NCBI GenBank assembly: GCA_003194525.1
Contig: NBIV01000007.1
Span: forward strand, 310,001-374,000
DNA: 64,000 bases
Reading direction: 5' to 3'
Source of the DNA: Gracilariopsis chorda
Taxonomy: Eukaryota; Rhodophyta; Florideophyceae; Gracilariales; Gracilariaceae
The notes under the pieces: model-generated
The model's input: only the letters and a program-made list of their open reading frames with translations
The model's database searches: none
What the model was told of the DNA's origin: nothing
Program-made: the position numbers and the translations under genes
Shown here: positions 32,535-43,071 of the stretch, piece by piece
Layout of the letters: each line of letters opens with the position of its first letter
Numbering within the stretch: the stretch's first letter is position 1

Positions 32535-33281
32535 CCCACCTCTTCACTTGAACCAAATTCGTCACTGCTTAAATGCACAGCTTATCATCTTCTCATTTGC
32601 TCACCCCTTGTCCTTCCCAACACACAAAACAATATTTTGAACCTCTACAGGATAATTCCTTCACCCTCTTCACTCTTCTTCATACATCAAGCACGCCACA
32701 ATGCGTTCATGTATGAAAAGAACCAGTACTTTCTATATCAACAGAATGGACAATCGCGGTATTTGGCTATAACAACGGGATCCTTCACACCCGTACAATC
32801 ACTTTCAATCCTCATACATAATCCCATACTCAATTTTACATCCATTCGTGTTTCATATGAGCGGCCCCTTCATTCTCCCCTCCCATACACCCATCCCAAG
32901 TTTCTTCTCATACTTGTAGACCTTTCTTTATGGAATGTAACAAAGCAAAATCTTTGTAGACATCATCCCTTCATTATAACGCATCATTCGAATGAAGCCG
33001 CTTAAAAAGTAATCCCCATCGTAGTAAACCTCTCCCATTCACTATAAAAATTCACTATAAACATTCATTATAAAGATCAAAAAGCAATCATCAGATTTAA
33101 CAAACGTATATCACTAGTTTACTTATCATTATCAATCGCTCTCATCGTCCTCACCTATCAGACCGTCTGGTCCTTTAGGAACCATTTCACCCTCATCGTC
33201 ATCCTCCTGTTCATCATCTCCATCAGTGTTCATTTCCGCTGGTTTCAGTATATTCTCATCGTCCTCATCATCCGACGGGTT
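32535..33281. other. AT-rich spacer inside the cassette
   Basis: A 174-codon plus-strand frame (32481-33005) starts at GTG inside the 21-nt repeats and has the composition of chance sequence. Three near-copies of TTCACTATAAA lie at about 33035-33075. The 2-oxoglutarate oxygenase-like gene ends at 33282. Confidence 0.45.
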
Positions 33282-34835
33282 CTAACCTACGGCTTCTTGC
33301 ATAACTACATCTCTATCGTCAGCTTCATCTCCCTGCTTTTCTTCCCCTCCTCCCACCTCACATAAATCGCCACGGTACTCTTCATCATTAAAAGAGGGAG
33401 GGCGAAAACCGCTTTGCCTATGCACCGCATCTCGGAGATTGTATCCCTCAGGTACAAAGTACATATGGTATCGCATGCAATAGCCTTTTGCTATTGCATC
33501 ATTGTACCCAGCCTTAGCATGAAATACATCCCCGCTTCCAATGAACACAGAAAACGGTGGAACTCTGAACTTCCGAACCATCATAGAAGCCGAAAGCTCT
33601 TTCAAGTTACCCCGTTTCATTGTTAGAGTATGTGACCGTTCACAAACCCAAATCATGAACGCATCTGGTCCCGATGCCATTGCAAAATACCCCGGGTTCA
33701 CGTTCCTCATCCTGTCATTCTCCGTCAAACCCCTGAAATCCGTGTGTAGCACCTGCCTCGGACAATCCTCTCCAGTACAAAGGATACGGCCACCTGTGTG
33801 AGGGGCATACATCGTTCCACCTTCAGACAACCCGAGAGCCGCTGCAATCTGACCGAGCCTTGCATCCAACATGGCTCTCTTTCGACCAAGAACCGCACCG
33901 TTTTCAAGCTCCTCAATTCTGTCCGCAATCCCTCGTTTGGTTGTGATGAAACGCTCCACCGCCTTGATACCATTCTCAACATCCTTTACCCCTCCTCCAT
34001 CGATGATCATATACCAGAAAACACGATTCGCTTCGTTCGTGAGATCCGGTTGCGAAACAAAGTCGCGTTCGAAGAAGTGCATCAGTTCTCCTATCACATT
34101 TTCGTCCATTTGCAGTCCCCTCTTCGAAGCCTCACTCGCCATGCCTTCATCTGTCCCAAAATTCTCCAGCACACAAAACCCTCTCTCCGACAGCTCCACT
34201 CTCTTCTTCGCAAAGTAAACACGAGCCAAGTCCTCTCTCTCAAAAGCGGCCATCCATAACGCTTCCTCTTCATTCGATGTCGTTCCTGATGACGGCATCT
34301 TCAAGCCCAGCACTGCACGTGTCGTAGTACCCATCTCTTTTTGCATGTTGCGTGACGCACGCCAGTACACAGCATGATGAACCATTCGGAAGTCATCAGG
34401 TGATAGGCACTCCGCCCGATGGTGCTTCCTCAGATTTACCCTCTGCATCCATGGATGGGAATGCTTCACTGCATTTCCGCTTGCAGGCCACTCACTCGGC
34501 AACGAGTATATCAGTTCCACCCAAGACCTTTCCGCTCCCATAGCCAGCTCTCCTGGCGTACTTAAGCCAGCTGGAAGCCTGTGAGAATTCTTATCGTCAA
34601 AGCTGCCTGCGGTTTGCTGCTCCTCTGCCTCGTCTTCCTCATCATCCACAAAGTCCTCCTGAACTTCATCCTCGCTTGACTCAAGCACAATTATCTCCTG
34701 TGGTGTCAACAACCTCTCCAAATCTCTCCTTTCCATACTACGCAGCACCTCCACCACCTCCTGCAGGATACCAAAGCAAGGTCGCTTCACACCAGGTGCA
34801 GTCGGCTTACGATTCGATCGTCTCTGCCTCTTCAC
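33282..34835 (-). CDS. 2-oxoglutarate/Fe(II) dioxygenase-like protein
   Basis: 517 codons. The C-terminal third has the double-stranded beta-helix iron motif: H-x-D in VLHTDFRG (about residues 362-364), a distal His in GSGDVFHAKAGY (about 436) and a following Arg in YCMRYHMYF, suited to bind 2-oxoglutarate. The segment SGPDAFMIWV between them fits a core strand. The N-terminal 120 residues are basic, then very acidic (SSEDEVQEDFVDDEEDE). The middle is helical. Position 34835 is GTG. The first ATG is residue 34 (34736), or the frame is joined by splicing to the preceding gene, with which it overlaps by 4 nt. Such enzymes hydroxylate DNA bases, RNA or proteins. Whether this one is TET/JBP-like cannot be decided by eye. 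Next to a DNA methyltransferase gene, a role in erasing or altering DNA marks is plausible. Confidence 0.65.
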   Translation of the reverse strand: MKRQRRSNRKPTAPGVKRPCFGILQEVVEVLRSMERRDLERLLTPQEIIVLESSEDEVQEDFVDDEEDEAEEQQTAGSFDDKNSHRLPAGLSTPGELAMGAERSWVELIYSLPSEWPASGNAVKHSHPWMQRVNLRKHHRAECLSPDDFRMVHHAVYWRASRNMQKEMGTTTRAVLGLKMPSSGTTSNEEEALWMAAFEREDLARVYFAKKRVELSERGFCVLENFGTDEGMASEASKRGLQMDENVIGELMHFFERDFVSQPDLTNEANRVFWYMIIDGGGVKDVENGIKAVERFITTKRGIADRIEELENGAVLGRKRAMLDARLGQIAAALGLSEGGTMYAPHTGGRILCTGEDCPRQVLHTDFRGLTENDRMRNVNPGYFAMASGPDAFMIWVCERSHTLTMKRGNLKELSASMMVRKFRVPPFSVFIGSGDVFHAKAGYNDAIAKGYCMRYHMYFVPEGYNLRDAVHRQSGFRPPSFNDEEYRGDLCEVGGGEEKQGDEADDRDVVMQEAVG

Positions 34836-35323
34836 CGGTGGCTCAAATCAACTGACTCTTCATCTTCATCTTCGTCCAGGACCTCCACTTTACGCTTCTT
34901 TGAGATTCGCTTACTTCTTCGAGGCTCCTGGTCAGCGTTTGGAGGCTCCTGAGCAGCTTCCTCATTCAGACCAAGCAACTCGATCACGTCCACATCGGCC
35001 GCAGAGGGAGCAGCAGCAGTAGCATCCTGTCCCTGTATGCCCGACAAAGCGCTGGACAACGTCCTACGAACCTCTTTCACCTTAATACTCACTCTGGACT
35101 CCATTGAACTGCGTTTCCCTTTCGTATACGACTTCCCCAGACGAGATATGATATACTTTGACACAGTCTGGTCAGAATCGCCGATGGTAACCGTGGTATT
35201 CATCACTTCCTGTACATTCTTTTTCTCCTTCATGGAACTCCCCAGCTCACTGCAAATGTCATAAGTTCTAGACGTGCAGTCGAAGAAGTACTTTCGGAAA
35301 TCCTCAAACGGTCCCATCTTCAC
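34832..35323 (-). CDS. Charged protein of 163 residues, unknown
   Basis: It overlaps the ParB-like gene by 20 nt and the dioxygenase-like gene by 4 nt, all on one strand. The N-terminal half (KMGPFEDFRKYFFDCTSRTYDICSELG) looks folded. The second half is Ala/Pro-rich and ends in a nuclear-localisation-like SKRISKKRKVEVLDEDEDEE. The first codon is GTG, with ATG two codons later. Such overlaps are unusual for separate eukaryotic genes, so the three frames may be parts of one multidomain protein joined by small introns or split by frameshifts. Confidence 0.5.
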   Translation of the reverse strand: MKMGPFEDFRKYFFDCTSRTYDICSELGSSMKEKKNVQEVMNTTVTIGDSDQTVSKYIISRLGKSYTKGKRSSMESRVSIKVKEVRRTLSSALSGIQGQDATAAAPSAADVDVIELLGLNEEAAQEPPNADQEPRRSKRISKKRKVEVLDEDEDEESVDLSHR

Positions 35324-36452
35324 AGTGGGCCGCCGATCTCACTCGAACATGCGCCTGTAGACATTGGATAGTAAAACGAAACTTATCCCCTGACATTCCC
35401 AGCAGAATATCAGTAGACACATGAGTGATTCCAATTTGAGGCGTCTCCTGCCACACCACATCGAAGAACTCTAACAGACCAGGATTACGCGCAAACTTCA
35501 GAGCAAGAGCAGAATGGCGATTGAAATGACGTATCTTCCCTTCTTTCCCCTTCGTCTCACTGCTCCACAACACCCCCGTGATTTGGCTTGGTTTAAGCTT
35601 CCACAACTCATACCCATCCTGCTCTACGCCACTACGAATAAACGAAACAGCATTGTGAATCTTATCTGCGAAGGGCATCACCAGAACATTAGAGCTCAAA
35701 TCATTCAACGTCTTCCCCAGCCACAATACCTCATTCAATGTCATTGTTCGGCCATCGTTCCGTTCCCAAAGCGTGGCGTTCAAACCAGCAGTAATCCGTG
35801 CCCATCTCGCACCATCCTGCTCAAGGTCTAGTAGAACACTCACTCGATGGAAGCCGTCCACCAAAACCACAGGACCAATCAAACGCCCACTCGCATCAAT
35901 AGCGTCACGAACCGGCACATCCTCCAACAAGGCCACCGCAATCGACCCAAGAGAAGGGAGCCATCCGAATTTCCTCAGTTTGTTCGAAGTATCTCGAAGA
36001 TGTTTGTCATTCTTCGAACGAACCATGTTCTTCGGAAATCGAATGTTGTGAATATCGATTACGCAATTGTGCTGGTCATAATCATCTCGATTGATGTCTA
36101 AGACCCCCAAACTGTTATCCACCTCTTCCGAAGGAACAGCATCACCGTCATCATATAAAACCGACTCCTCCAGATCAAGATCGTTCCTGGACAGTACAGG
36201 CACCTCTATGACGTCATCATCGGAACTTGCTCCGACTTCAGGGCCTCATCGGTTTCCAGAGCCGCCCGCGCAAGCACCTGATGTTCCTCCACCGCTCTGA
36301 CGGGTTTTCACCGGAGCCTCTCCACCGCTCTCAAGGCTCTTCACCGGCGCTTTGGTCACCAAAATGCTTGATGGTGTACCAGCAACAGCGGGAAGGCGCT
36401 TGACTTGTCTGGCAGTGGTCCTGAAAGCTGTACTTCTGTGTACAGTCTTCAT
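35304..36452 (-). CDS. ParB/sulfiredoxin-fold protein
   Basis: The frame runs from ATG 36452 to 35304 (about 382 residues) with one TGA at 36248-36246. The downstream part alone is open for 299 codons from a GTG. The diagnostic part is VVLVDGFHRVSVLL, the DG-x-HR box of the ParB/Srx superfamily, preceded by HNIRFPKN and K-L-R-K-F-G-W segments typical of the fold (HIRPNP-like strand, helix, then the catalytic or CTP-binding box). Family members bind nucleotides, partition DNA or act as nucleases, and are common in phage and modification islands. The 70 N-terminal residues are basic and low in complexity. The central and C-terminal helical region (NRHSALALKFARNPGLLEFF) has no assignment. Its role in the cassette may be DNA binding or nicking, which is inference. 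Confidence 0.6.
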
Positions 36453-36636
36453 ATTTGCTCCTGACTGCTGTGGAATCTACTCATTCCCCTCTCCGCCTTC
36501 ATTTTTGACACTCATCATCGCAGTGTCCCATGCCTATAAACCCGCTGAAACCATCTCCTTCAAAGTTGCGGGCGGTTCCTCGGGAACCCCAATAACATAA
36601 GGGTACTTCTCATCTTGGTGTGACGAAAAATTTGTG

Positions 36637-37070
36637 TTAAAGATAACCACCAAGTCCTCTCCAGGTCTCTGCGTAGAGGACAGGATGGTTGTGTAGAGAA
36701 CGACAGAGTCTCGTCCCCTGCCCCCCAGTAACCCCCACACCGCGCAATTTCGCCTCTCCTACCTTCACCTTCGCATCACTACTCCCAACTCGTACGAACA
36801 GATTGACCTCCGCATCGCCCTTAAGCACCTGACCCGTATTACCCCCAATTGATGGCTCAGGGTGGCTGGCAGTTCGGGTGGCGCCCCTGCTCTTCGCTTT
36901 GTCTCGCGTGGTCGGCATGTCGATAACACGTCTCTTCGGCGAAACAGGCTTCCTCGGTGTCCGTTTCCGTGATGGCGCGTTTATCTTATTCCCAATGGAA
37001 TCCATGGCTGAGTACTTCAAAGGTCGCGCTTGCGTTTTCTTGGCACCCACTGACGTCGAATGCTCCTGTA
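36637..37070 (-). CDS. Basic protein, hypothetical
   Basis: An open frame of about 140 codons that may begin after GATTACAG, a possible 3' splice site. The first ATG gives MDSIGNKINAPSRKRTPRKP. It is strongly basic with PVSPKRR and nuclear-localisation-like clusters. Its position upstream of the ParB-like gene on the same strand suggests a 5' exon or a small separate gene. No family recognised. Confidence 0.3.
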
Positions 37071-37211
37071 ATCACGTATGCTTGGTTCCAAAGAGATGGA
37101 CGTAAGCACTATATATCGTTTTCAAGACGTTTCATGACATCCATTGTCGTCAACGTAGCACCCCTGCAATTCCCTTCCCAATTACTTGCATTGCAAAAAG
37201 ACTTTGATAAT

Positions 37212-37369
37212 TTTTTGGTCGAGGACCATGGTCCCAGGTGTCGTGGTGCTCCATCGCGAACACGATGGAGTGCCAGGACGCGAAATTTTAATTAAAATTC
37301 ATGCCTTGTGCTCCATTTTAATGGCGATGGAGCACCATGACACCTCGGACCACGGACCTCGACCAAAAA
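37212..37369. repeat. 158-bp hairpin element (MITE-like)
   Basis: The 46-nt arms 37212-37257 and 37324-37369 are inverted copies with four mismatches, starting TTTTTGGTCGAGG. Inside them a smaller dyad (GCTCCATCG and CGATGGAG-GC) repeats the same motif, so the block can fold into a branched structure. It sits between the leftward and rightward gene groups of the cassette, about 40 bp before the methyltransferase gene. It may be a tiny transposon or a shared control site. Confidence 0.9.
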
Positions 37370-37409
37370 CGAAGAGAAACTTAATACGAAGGAAACGGGT
37401 TCATTCAAG

Positions 37410-40400
37410 ATGCACGGAACCGGCAAATAGCTTATTGATGCTTATGTTGTAGTTCGTGATGACTACGCAGCGACGAGGCAAAATGTGGATGAGCCGAGAA
37501 GTTTGAAGCACACCGACTTTGTGGAGTTCGCGGTACAAAGTGGCAAAGTTCATGACTCTGCCAAGAAAATGTTTCTCACTCTCATCGGACCGGATTACAT
37601 CTCGTATTCGGACTCCGAGCTCCATAACATGTCTCTCAGAGACCCTCCACGTCAACTCTATCTTATGGCAAGAGTGGTGGACGTAAAGGACCGTGAAGAA
37701 GACAGGCGTGTAAGGGACTTTTGGAAGGTTTATTGTAAAAGGGAAGGGCTTAAAGAAATTCCCCGTGACGTGTTGCTATCTGTCTTTTGCAAGTCCCGTG
37801 TTCTGAGAGCAGCCAAGAAATCTTCCACATTCCACACGGATCCTTGCACAGACTTTGAAATGGTCATTGGTTTGTCTATTGTGCAACAGAATGCCGTGGA
37901 TAAGAAAGGAAGTGGTAGGAAGAGGAAAAGGGGTATGGCAGCTAAGAAGTTCTCGAAAGTGAGTTTGTCGGACAAGACCCAGAGTCAGAGAGTCGGGTAT
38001 GGTGTGCAGCTGGTGACCAGGGCTTGGGATTGTCTCGCCCAATTCCTCGGGTTTCCCAACGTTTAGGTTATGATCTTGCCTTACATTTGACTCGACTATA
38101 TCAGTGTAGTCTTCACCGATATCGCACAACGCTCCATGGGCTTCCAACACAAAGATTGTTCCAAACAGTTTGTGGAGGAGAAGAACGTCACCACCGTAGA
38201 AGAAAATATTACCAAATGGGCATGGAATCTGCCGGACCCAGTGGATACATCGCTTCGCCTTTGTGCCAAAGAATACCTTGGTGACCTTTCTAATGTGGTG
38301 GTACAAGAGACACTGTTTGACATCTCTGCTCCCAGCAAATGGGATGCCCTCAAAAGGTTCATCATCACGAGAACGAGACTTTTTCCTCTTCGGTTTGAGA
38401 ACTTTAGTGAATCTCTTGTCACTACGGTTCAAGAGGCCATAAAGCCTCTGAAGCTCATTGCATTGCATGGAAGCCATGTCAAAGTACATCAAGCTGTGAA
38501 ACCAGAGCTCGCAGAAGACGTTGACATCATTTTGGAGCCGGTAGAAACTGGTACGGCTGGTGGTGGGAAAAAACGTGCTGAGCATGTGGAAGGTGGTGAT
38601 CAGGGTGAGTTGGAAGAAGTGAAAGAGATAGAGATGGTAGAGGATGCGGAACGTGGTACTGTAGAACGTGGTACTGCACCAAAGGCCACTGAAGGAGTGC
38701 AGACAACAGCTTTGTCGCAGAACTTATCGTATGTTGTCGAAGGCACGGGGATTCGTGCACCACCGTACCCTACGACTTTGGATGATGTGATCGCTTACAA
38801 GTATTTTGAGAAGGAGATGTCCCGCAACTTCCGTCTCCACAACTGCAAGTTCGAAAATCGCATCGAAGTTGTCGACAACAAGTCTGGCGAAAGCGAGGTA
38901 TCTATTGAAGGAAGGGTACAGTTCCTGCTTTCCGATCCGCCATATGGGACTCGTTCTGAGCGTCGTTTGGAGAACAGCGAACACGATATGCTGACAGAGA
39001 AGAGCATGAGCAGGTCAGCGAGGAGGTCGTCAAAGCTTTTACGTCCTGGCGGACATATTCTACAGTTCTGCTCGTGGGATCAGGTACCGTTCTGGCGGGA
39101 TGTGGTACGGAAAGTTACCTACATGGATGACTCTGATACGATGCTTTACTCCTTTGTCGTCGACGAACAGCCTCTCCATTTCTTACGGTCTTTAGATAAT
39201 AAGACGGGTAACGTTGGGAGAAGAAGTTGCCGGTTGCACCAGACGACAGAATACGCTGTACATGCTGTTCGTTCTGGAGTTCCTTATGCACAACAGCACC
39301 GGATGGTCAACTATGAGAACTTCAATTATGTTGCTTCACGATACCCAGCGTATCATGCAACCATGGATCAGGTGCAGCCAATCTCAAATAATGAGATGCT
39401 CATGTGGTCTGTGAAAAACCCGGATGGGAAGTATACGAGGAAGAGGGTGCGACCGGAACAGAAGTGTAGGGCACTGTCGAAAGAGCTGATTTGCAGGGTC
39501 AGTCAGCCAGGAGACCTCGTGGTCTACATGTTTGCCGGAACGTTCTCGACAGCAATGGCGTGCATGGAACTGCCCAAGCATCGGAAATTTGTGGGGTGTG
39601 AACCGGACAAAGCTTGCTTTGAACACGCCAGGCATGCCGCTATTGTTCGCTTCGCTTCCATAATACGGGAAGGACACACGGATATTGAGAAGAGCCAGAA
39701 GCTTCGAAAGATGGCCCATTGTGTTTCCTCTGCATTCCCAATGGGAGGAAGCAGGCACACCGTGTTATGGGGGGCTGTCGACGGATTTCCACAGTACCAA
39801 ATTCTTCCCCCACACCTTGTCCACTTTCTCTCCACTTTGTGGCAAAGTGAAATTCTAGGGAAGTTGGGAAGGAAGAAAGCTATGGATGGATGGCCAAGGG
39901 AGCTGCATGGAAGAATGAATCCGGAGAACATTAAGTCTCTATTGGCAACGGAGGCTGTGCAATGGTTGCGAGTGGGCAAGTCTACTATTTGTCACGAAAA
40001 GGCTGGTGTTGGAGTGTTTGCAACTCGTCGAATTGCTGCAGGCGAGGTAGTGTGCTACGTCTACGGGACGTTGGTTTATCATGAATTTTCGAGTCGGAAA
40101 GAAGTGCACAAGACCTACGGGGAGGGAGTCATGGGTGTGACGAAGAATCGCTTCTGGAAGTATGCGGTGGAGATAGAAGTCTATGGTCAACAGTTCCAAT
40201 CACTTCCGCATCGAAAAAAGATGACGAATTGGTATGGAAAACAAGCAAACCCCATTTTATGGGTGGTTCCTTCCCCTTTTTGTATTGCGGGGTATATCAA
40301 CGATCCAAAGTACGTGTAAGGGGATAAACAGTTAGATGCCATGGTGGACGGCCTCGTGAGAAGAGGGAGGCTAATGTGTGAATGAAACGGACACCGGGAG

Positions 40401-40558
40401 TGGGACGAACACCAGGGAGAATAACGTACTACAAACTCATTAAGATGGAGGTGACAGCCGACATAGAGGAAGGAGAGGAACTCTTCGCCAGATACGGTGA
40501 TGTTTATGACTTGCAAATCCATTTGAATGTGGAGGATGGAACGATAGTCATTGATTAG
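37410..40558 (+). CDS. DNA methyltransferase-SET domain fusion
   Basis: About 1,000 codons, mostly one frame. N-terminal 380 residues: unknown, helical, with a basic GSGRKRKRG patch and an acidic stretch near 38600. Then comes an amino-methyltransferase: DPPYG (38934-38948) followed later by DLVVYMFAGTFSTAMACMEL (about 39514-39573), the S-adenosylmethionine-binding motif. DPPY before FAGT is the permuted order of beta-class N4-cytosine/N6-adenine DNA methyltransferases. The C-terminal 180 residues form a SET domain: GVGVFATRRIAAGEVVCYVYG near 40003, then, after a shift of frame near 40319, EEGEELFARYGDVYD near 40480. SET enzymes methylate lysines. In-frame TAG (37428, 38064) and TGA (38088, 40379) interrupt it, and small introns could hide some of them. 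The fusion pairs a DNA writer with a histone-type writer. It acts in the nucleus by inference. Confidence 0.75.
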
Positions 40559-40801
40559 TTTGTTGTTATAAACCTTTGTCTACAGCTTAGCTAAAGGGCA
40601 ACGTTTATTATTTGAACGGATGTGTAGTTTAAACTTAGGAGAACATCACTTTTCAGTAAGGACAGAAGATACAAAGCAATATAGATGTGATACAGAAACG
40701 TCCATTTTCGGTACCACGGAGGATTGTATTCTCAAGATTTCACTAAAAACAAAGATTTTTGTGCGCATTGGGTGGCGAGATTTTCCCGGACAACACACGG
40801 C
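40559..40801. other. Short spacer between cassette genes
   Basis: About 240 bp. Small frames here have no support. The coiled-coil gene's ATG is at 40802. Confidence 0.4.
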
Positions 40802-43071
40802 ATGCGCCATCCCAGAGCGTCACTAGCCACTTGCGCAAGAGGTTTGACTCCAAGAATAGCGCCGAAAGGAAAGAAGCGAGGCCCGGCAAGGGGTGTTGCG
40901 GCGAGTGCGCCTAAGACGCGGCGTAAGGCTATTGAGGAGCGAACCGCGGGTTGAATGAAAGCGAAATCATGTGTTCTCAAGAGCGGATTAACGGGAAGGA
41001 GGTCAGGAGAAGGTGCTTCGAAGAGAGGGGAAAGAGGTGGGGCAAAGAACGTCGGATCCGAGCACACGACGAGTGAGCGCACGACGAGTGAGAATTTGAA
41101 GGCTGATGCCCATGCGCATGTAGCACGCAGGAGAGAATCGGTTCGGGGACAGCGATCTATGCCTGGATCTGGTGGTGGGGTGGAGGGTAAGAAAAGGCTG
41201 GTTGCTAGGAGAAGGGAAAAGGTACCAGATCAGGGAGGGGTGAAAGCAAATGCGCGGGTCGAAGACCGAAATAAAGATGAAGAAATGCCGGAAAGGAAAC
41301 AAATGGAAGAGGAAGTTGCGCTGAAGAGAGGTGGGGCCTCAAGGGGAAATCAATATGGAGGAGTGGTAAATGTCCCTTTGGTAGAGAGTGATGGGGACGA
41401 AGAGGATCACATTGTGAAGGGGAGATTGACGAGAGAGAGAATAAAGGAAGGAGTGGGACGCCGCTCTGATTTAAAGGAAACGCGAGAAGTGGAAGAAGTG
41501 GTCAGAGCGACGGATGGAATACAGGAAGCATCGGAAAGCGGAGAACGTACGAACACCCCGGTACGGGCTCGAAAAGTGCAAATGGCTCAAGACTTGGAAA
41601 GTGATAAAGGAAGCATAACGCCGCGGACTCCGGAAGGAATGCGAGAGAGACGACGAAGTGTTCATCGGTCTCCAAGTGAGCCTGCTGAGGAGCGACGGCT
41701 GCCTGTCAATATTTTGGGAGATGAAGGGAATGAAGACATCGGTGTGATATCTCGATCTTCGTTAGTTGAGAGGGTCAATATGTTGAAGGCAGAACTCGGC
41801 CAGATCAAAGGGGACCACTGCAGCCTAAAGATGTCGATGAAGCTGATGCAAGAGGAACTGAAGAGGATGAGAGAAGAGATGAGCGAGAAGAATATATTGA
41901 TAGATAGCTTACGGGAATGGATGAAGGTGGGAAGAGGGGAGAGAAAGGGATCTGAAGGTGAAAATGGCTTGAGAGGGCATAGTAAGTATGTAGTTGATGT
42001 GTAAGAGAGTTTTTATGGGTTTGCCAGGGTATTATATGATAGGTTGTTGTACTATGCGAAGGTGGAGGTATCGGAGTTTTGTTTTACTTCGGAGGGTGTG
42101 GAAAGAAACTGGAAAAATCGATGCAAAGTATTGGGGAAGTGAAGAGAGTGGAGTGTGTTTGTCGTGGGAGGAAAGGAAATTGTGCCTCGATGTCCGTTTG
42201 AGATCGCGTCTGAGATGAGGTCGTACACGCCTTCGTCGCGAGGAGGAAGTAATGAACTATTGAAGTACTTGGTTGGCGTTGAGATTGAGGGGGAGAGATG
42301 GCAGTCGATTAGTGATGCGGGTAGGAAGGATCAATGCGCGCAGGAGGTTGTTGCCGACAGGTGTTTGAGGCAACGTATGAAGCAGAATTTGAGTGATGTG
42401 ATTGAGATTCGAAAGCGTGCGGCACCGGACAAAATGCTTTCGTTGCTTGGATATGACTTGATCACCAGACGTGTGAGACCACGAGAGGGAACGGGGCTAG
42501 ACATTGAGTTGAAGAAGCAGTTAAAGAAAGCAAAGACGAAGTTTAAGGGGGATGGGGAGGCGAAGAGCGGTAGTTTATGTTCTTGGAGAATGAGAACAAT
42601 CGAGGATCTTACGTATTCTGGATTTCAGGTTGCTGGTCGGCTGAGGGAGTTTAGTGAAGGGGACATGTATTTCAAGAACGGGGCTGCGGTAGAAGTGTTG
42701 GAAGAATTCATGGGATATAAGGTGGGGACGGAAAGGGAGGGAAAGATGAAGTACGTTGATGGGACAGTGATGCATTTGGCTCGCTTGGATGCGTGGATCG
42801 GATTTCTTTTGACAGCAATGGACACAGATATGGGGCGTGGAGGAAGACGGCAGTTGTTATTTTGTAGTTGTACGGGGAGTATCTTTGGCTTGCGGTGGAG
42901 AAAATACTTGGGGTGCCGTGGGAGAGGGTGAGAGAACTACATCATGAAGAATTGGAGAATAAAAGTTGCGATGACGGTGACCCATGTTTTATAGCTAGAA
43001 ATGGGAGTAGAGAAGCGAAGGTAGCGCTGTGGATACCTTCGAAACGGAAGATTGCGGAGATGGCACGCTGA
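40802..43071 (+). CDS. Charged coiled-coil protein, spliced
   Basis: Exon 1 runs from ATG 40802 (one in-frame TGA at 40952) to about 41981. It encodes a Lys/Arg/Glu-rich low-complexity protein ending in a coiled coil (RVNMLKAELGQIKGD through MREEMSEKNILIDSLREW). A GTAAGT donor at 41982 and AG at 42145-42146 give a 165-nt intron whose splice keeps the frame. Exon 2 (42147 to about 42835) encodes a globular region with VRPREGTGLDIELKKQLKKA and MRTIEDLTYSGFQVAGRLREF. The natural C-terminus is a third frame, 42868-43071 (LYGEYLWLAVEKILGVPWERV), which follows TTATTTTGTAG, a good acceptor. A matching donor was not found. The last 130 bp overlap the transposase-like gene on the other strand. Function unknown. 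Proteins of this shape often act as partners of transposases. Confidence 0.5.

Noticed and set aside
32481-33005. 174-codon plus-strand frame
   Set aside because: Begins at GTG inside a 21-nt tandem repeat, AT-rich, no motif, and codon use like chance sequence.
33282-34835. Naming the dioxygenase-like protein a TET/JBP DNA hydroxylase
   Set aside because: The iron motif supports the superfamily only. Nothing seen by eye separates DNA from protein hydroxylases.
33282-36203. Overlapping genes with GTG starts taken as a bacterial operon
   Set aside because: The neighbours and the SET, zinc-finger and nuclear-type basic segments are eukaryotic. The GTG positions are only the edges of open frames.
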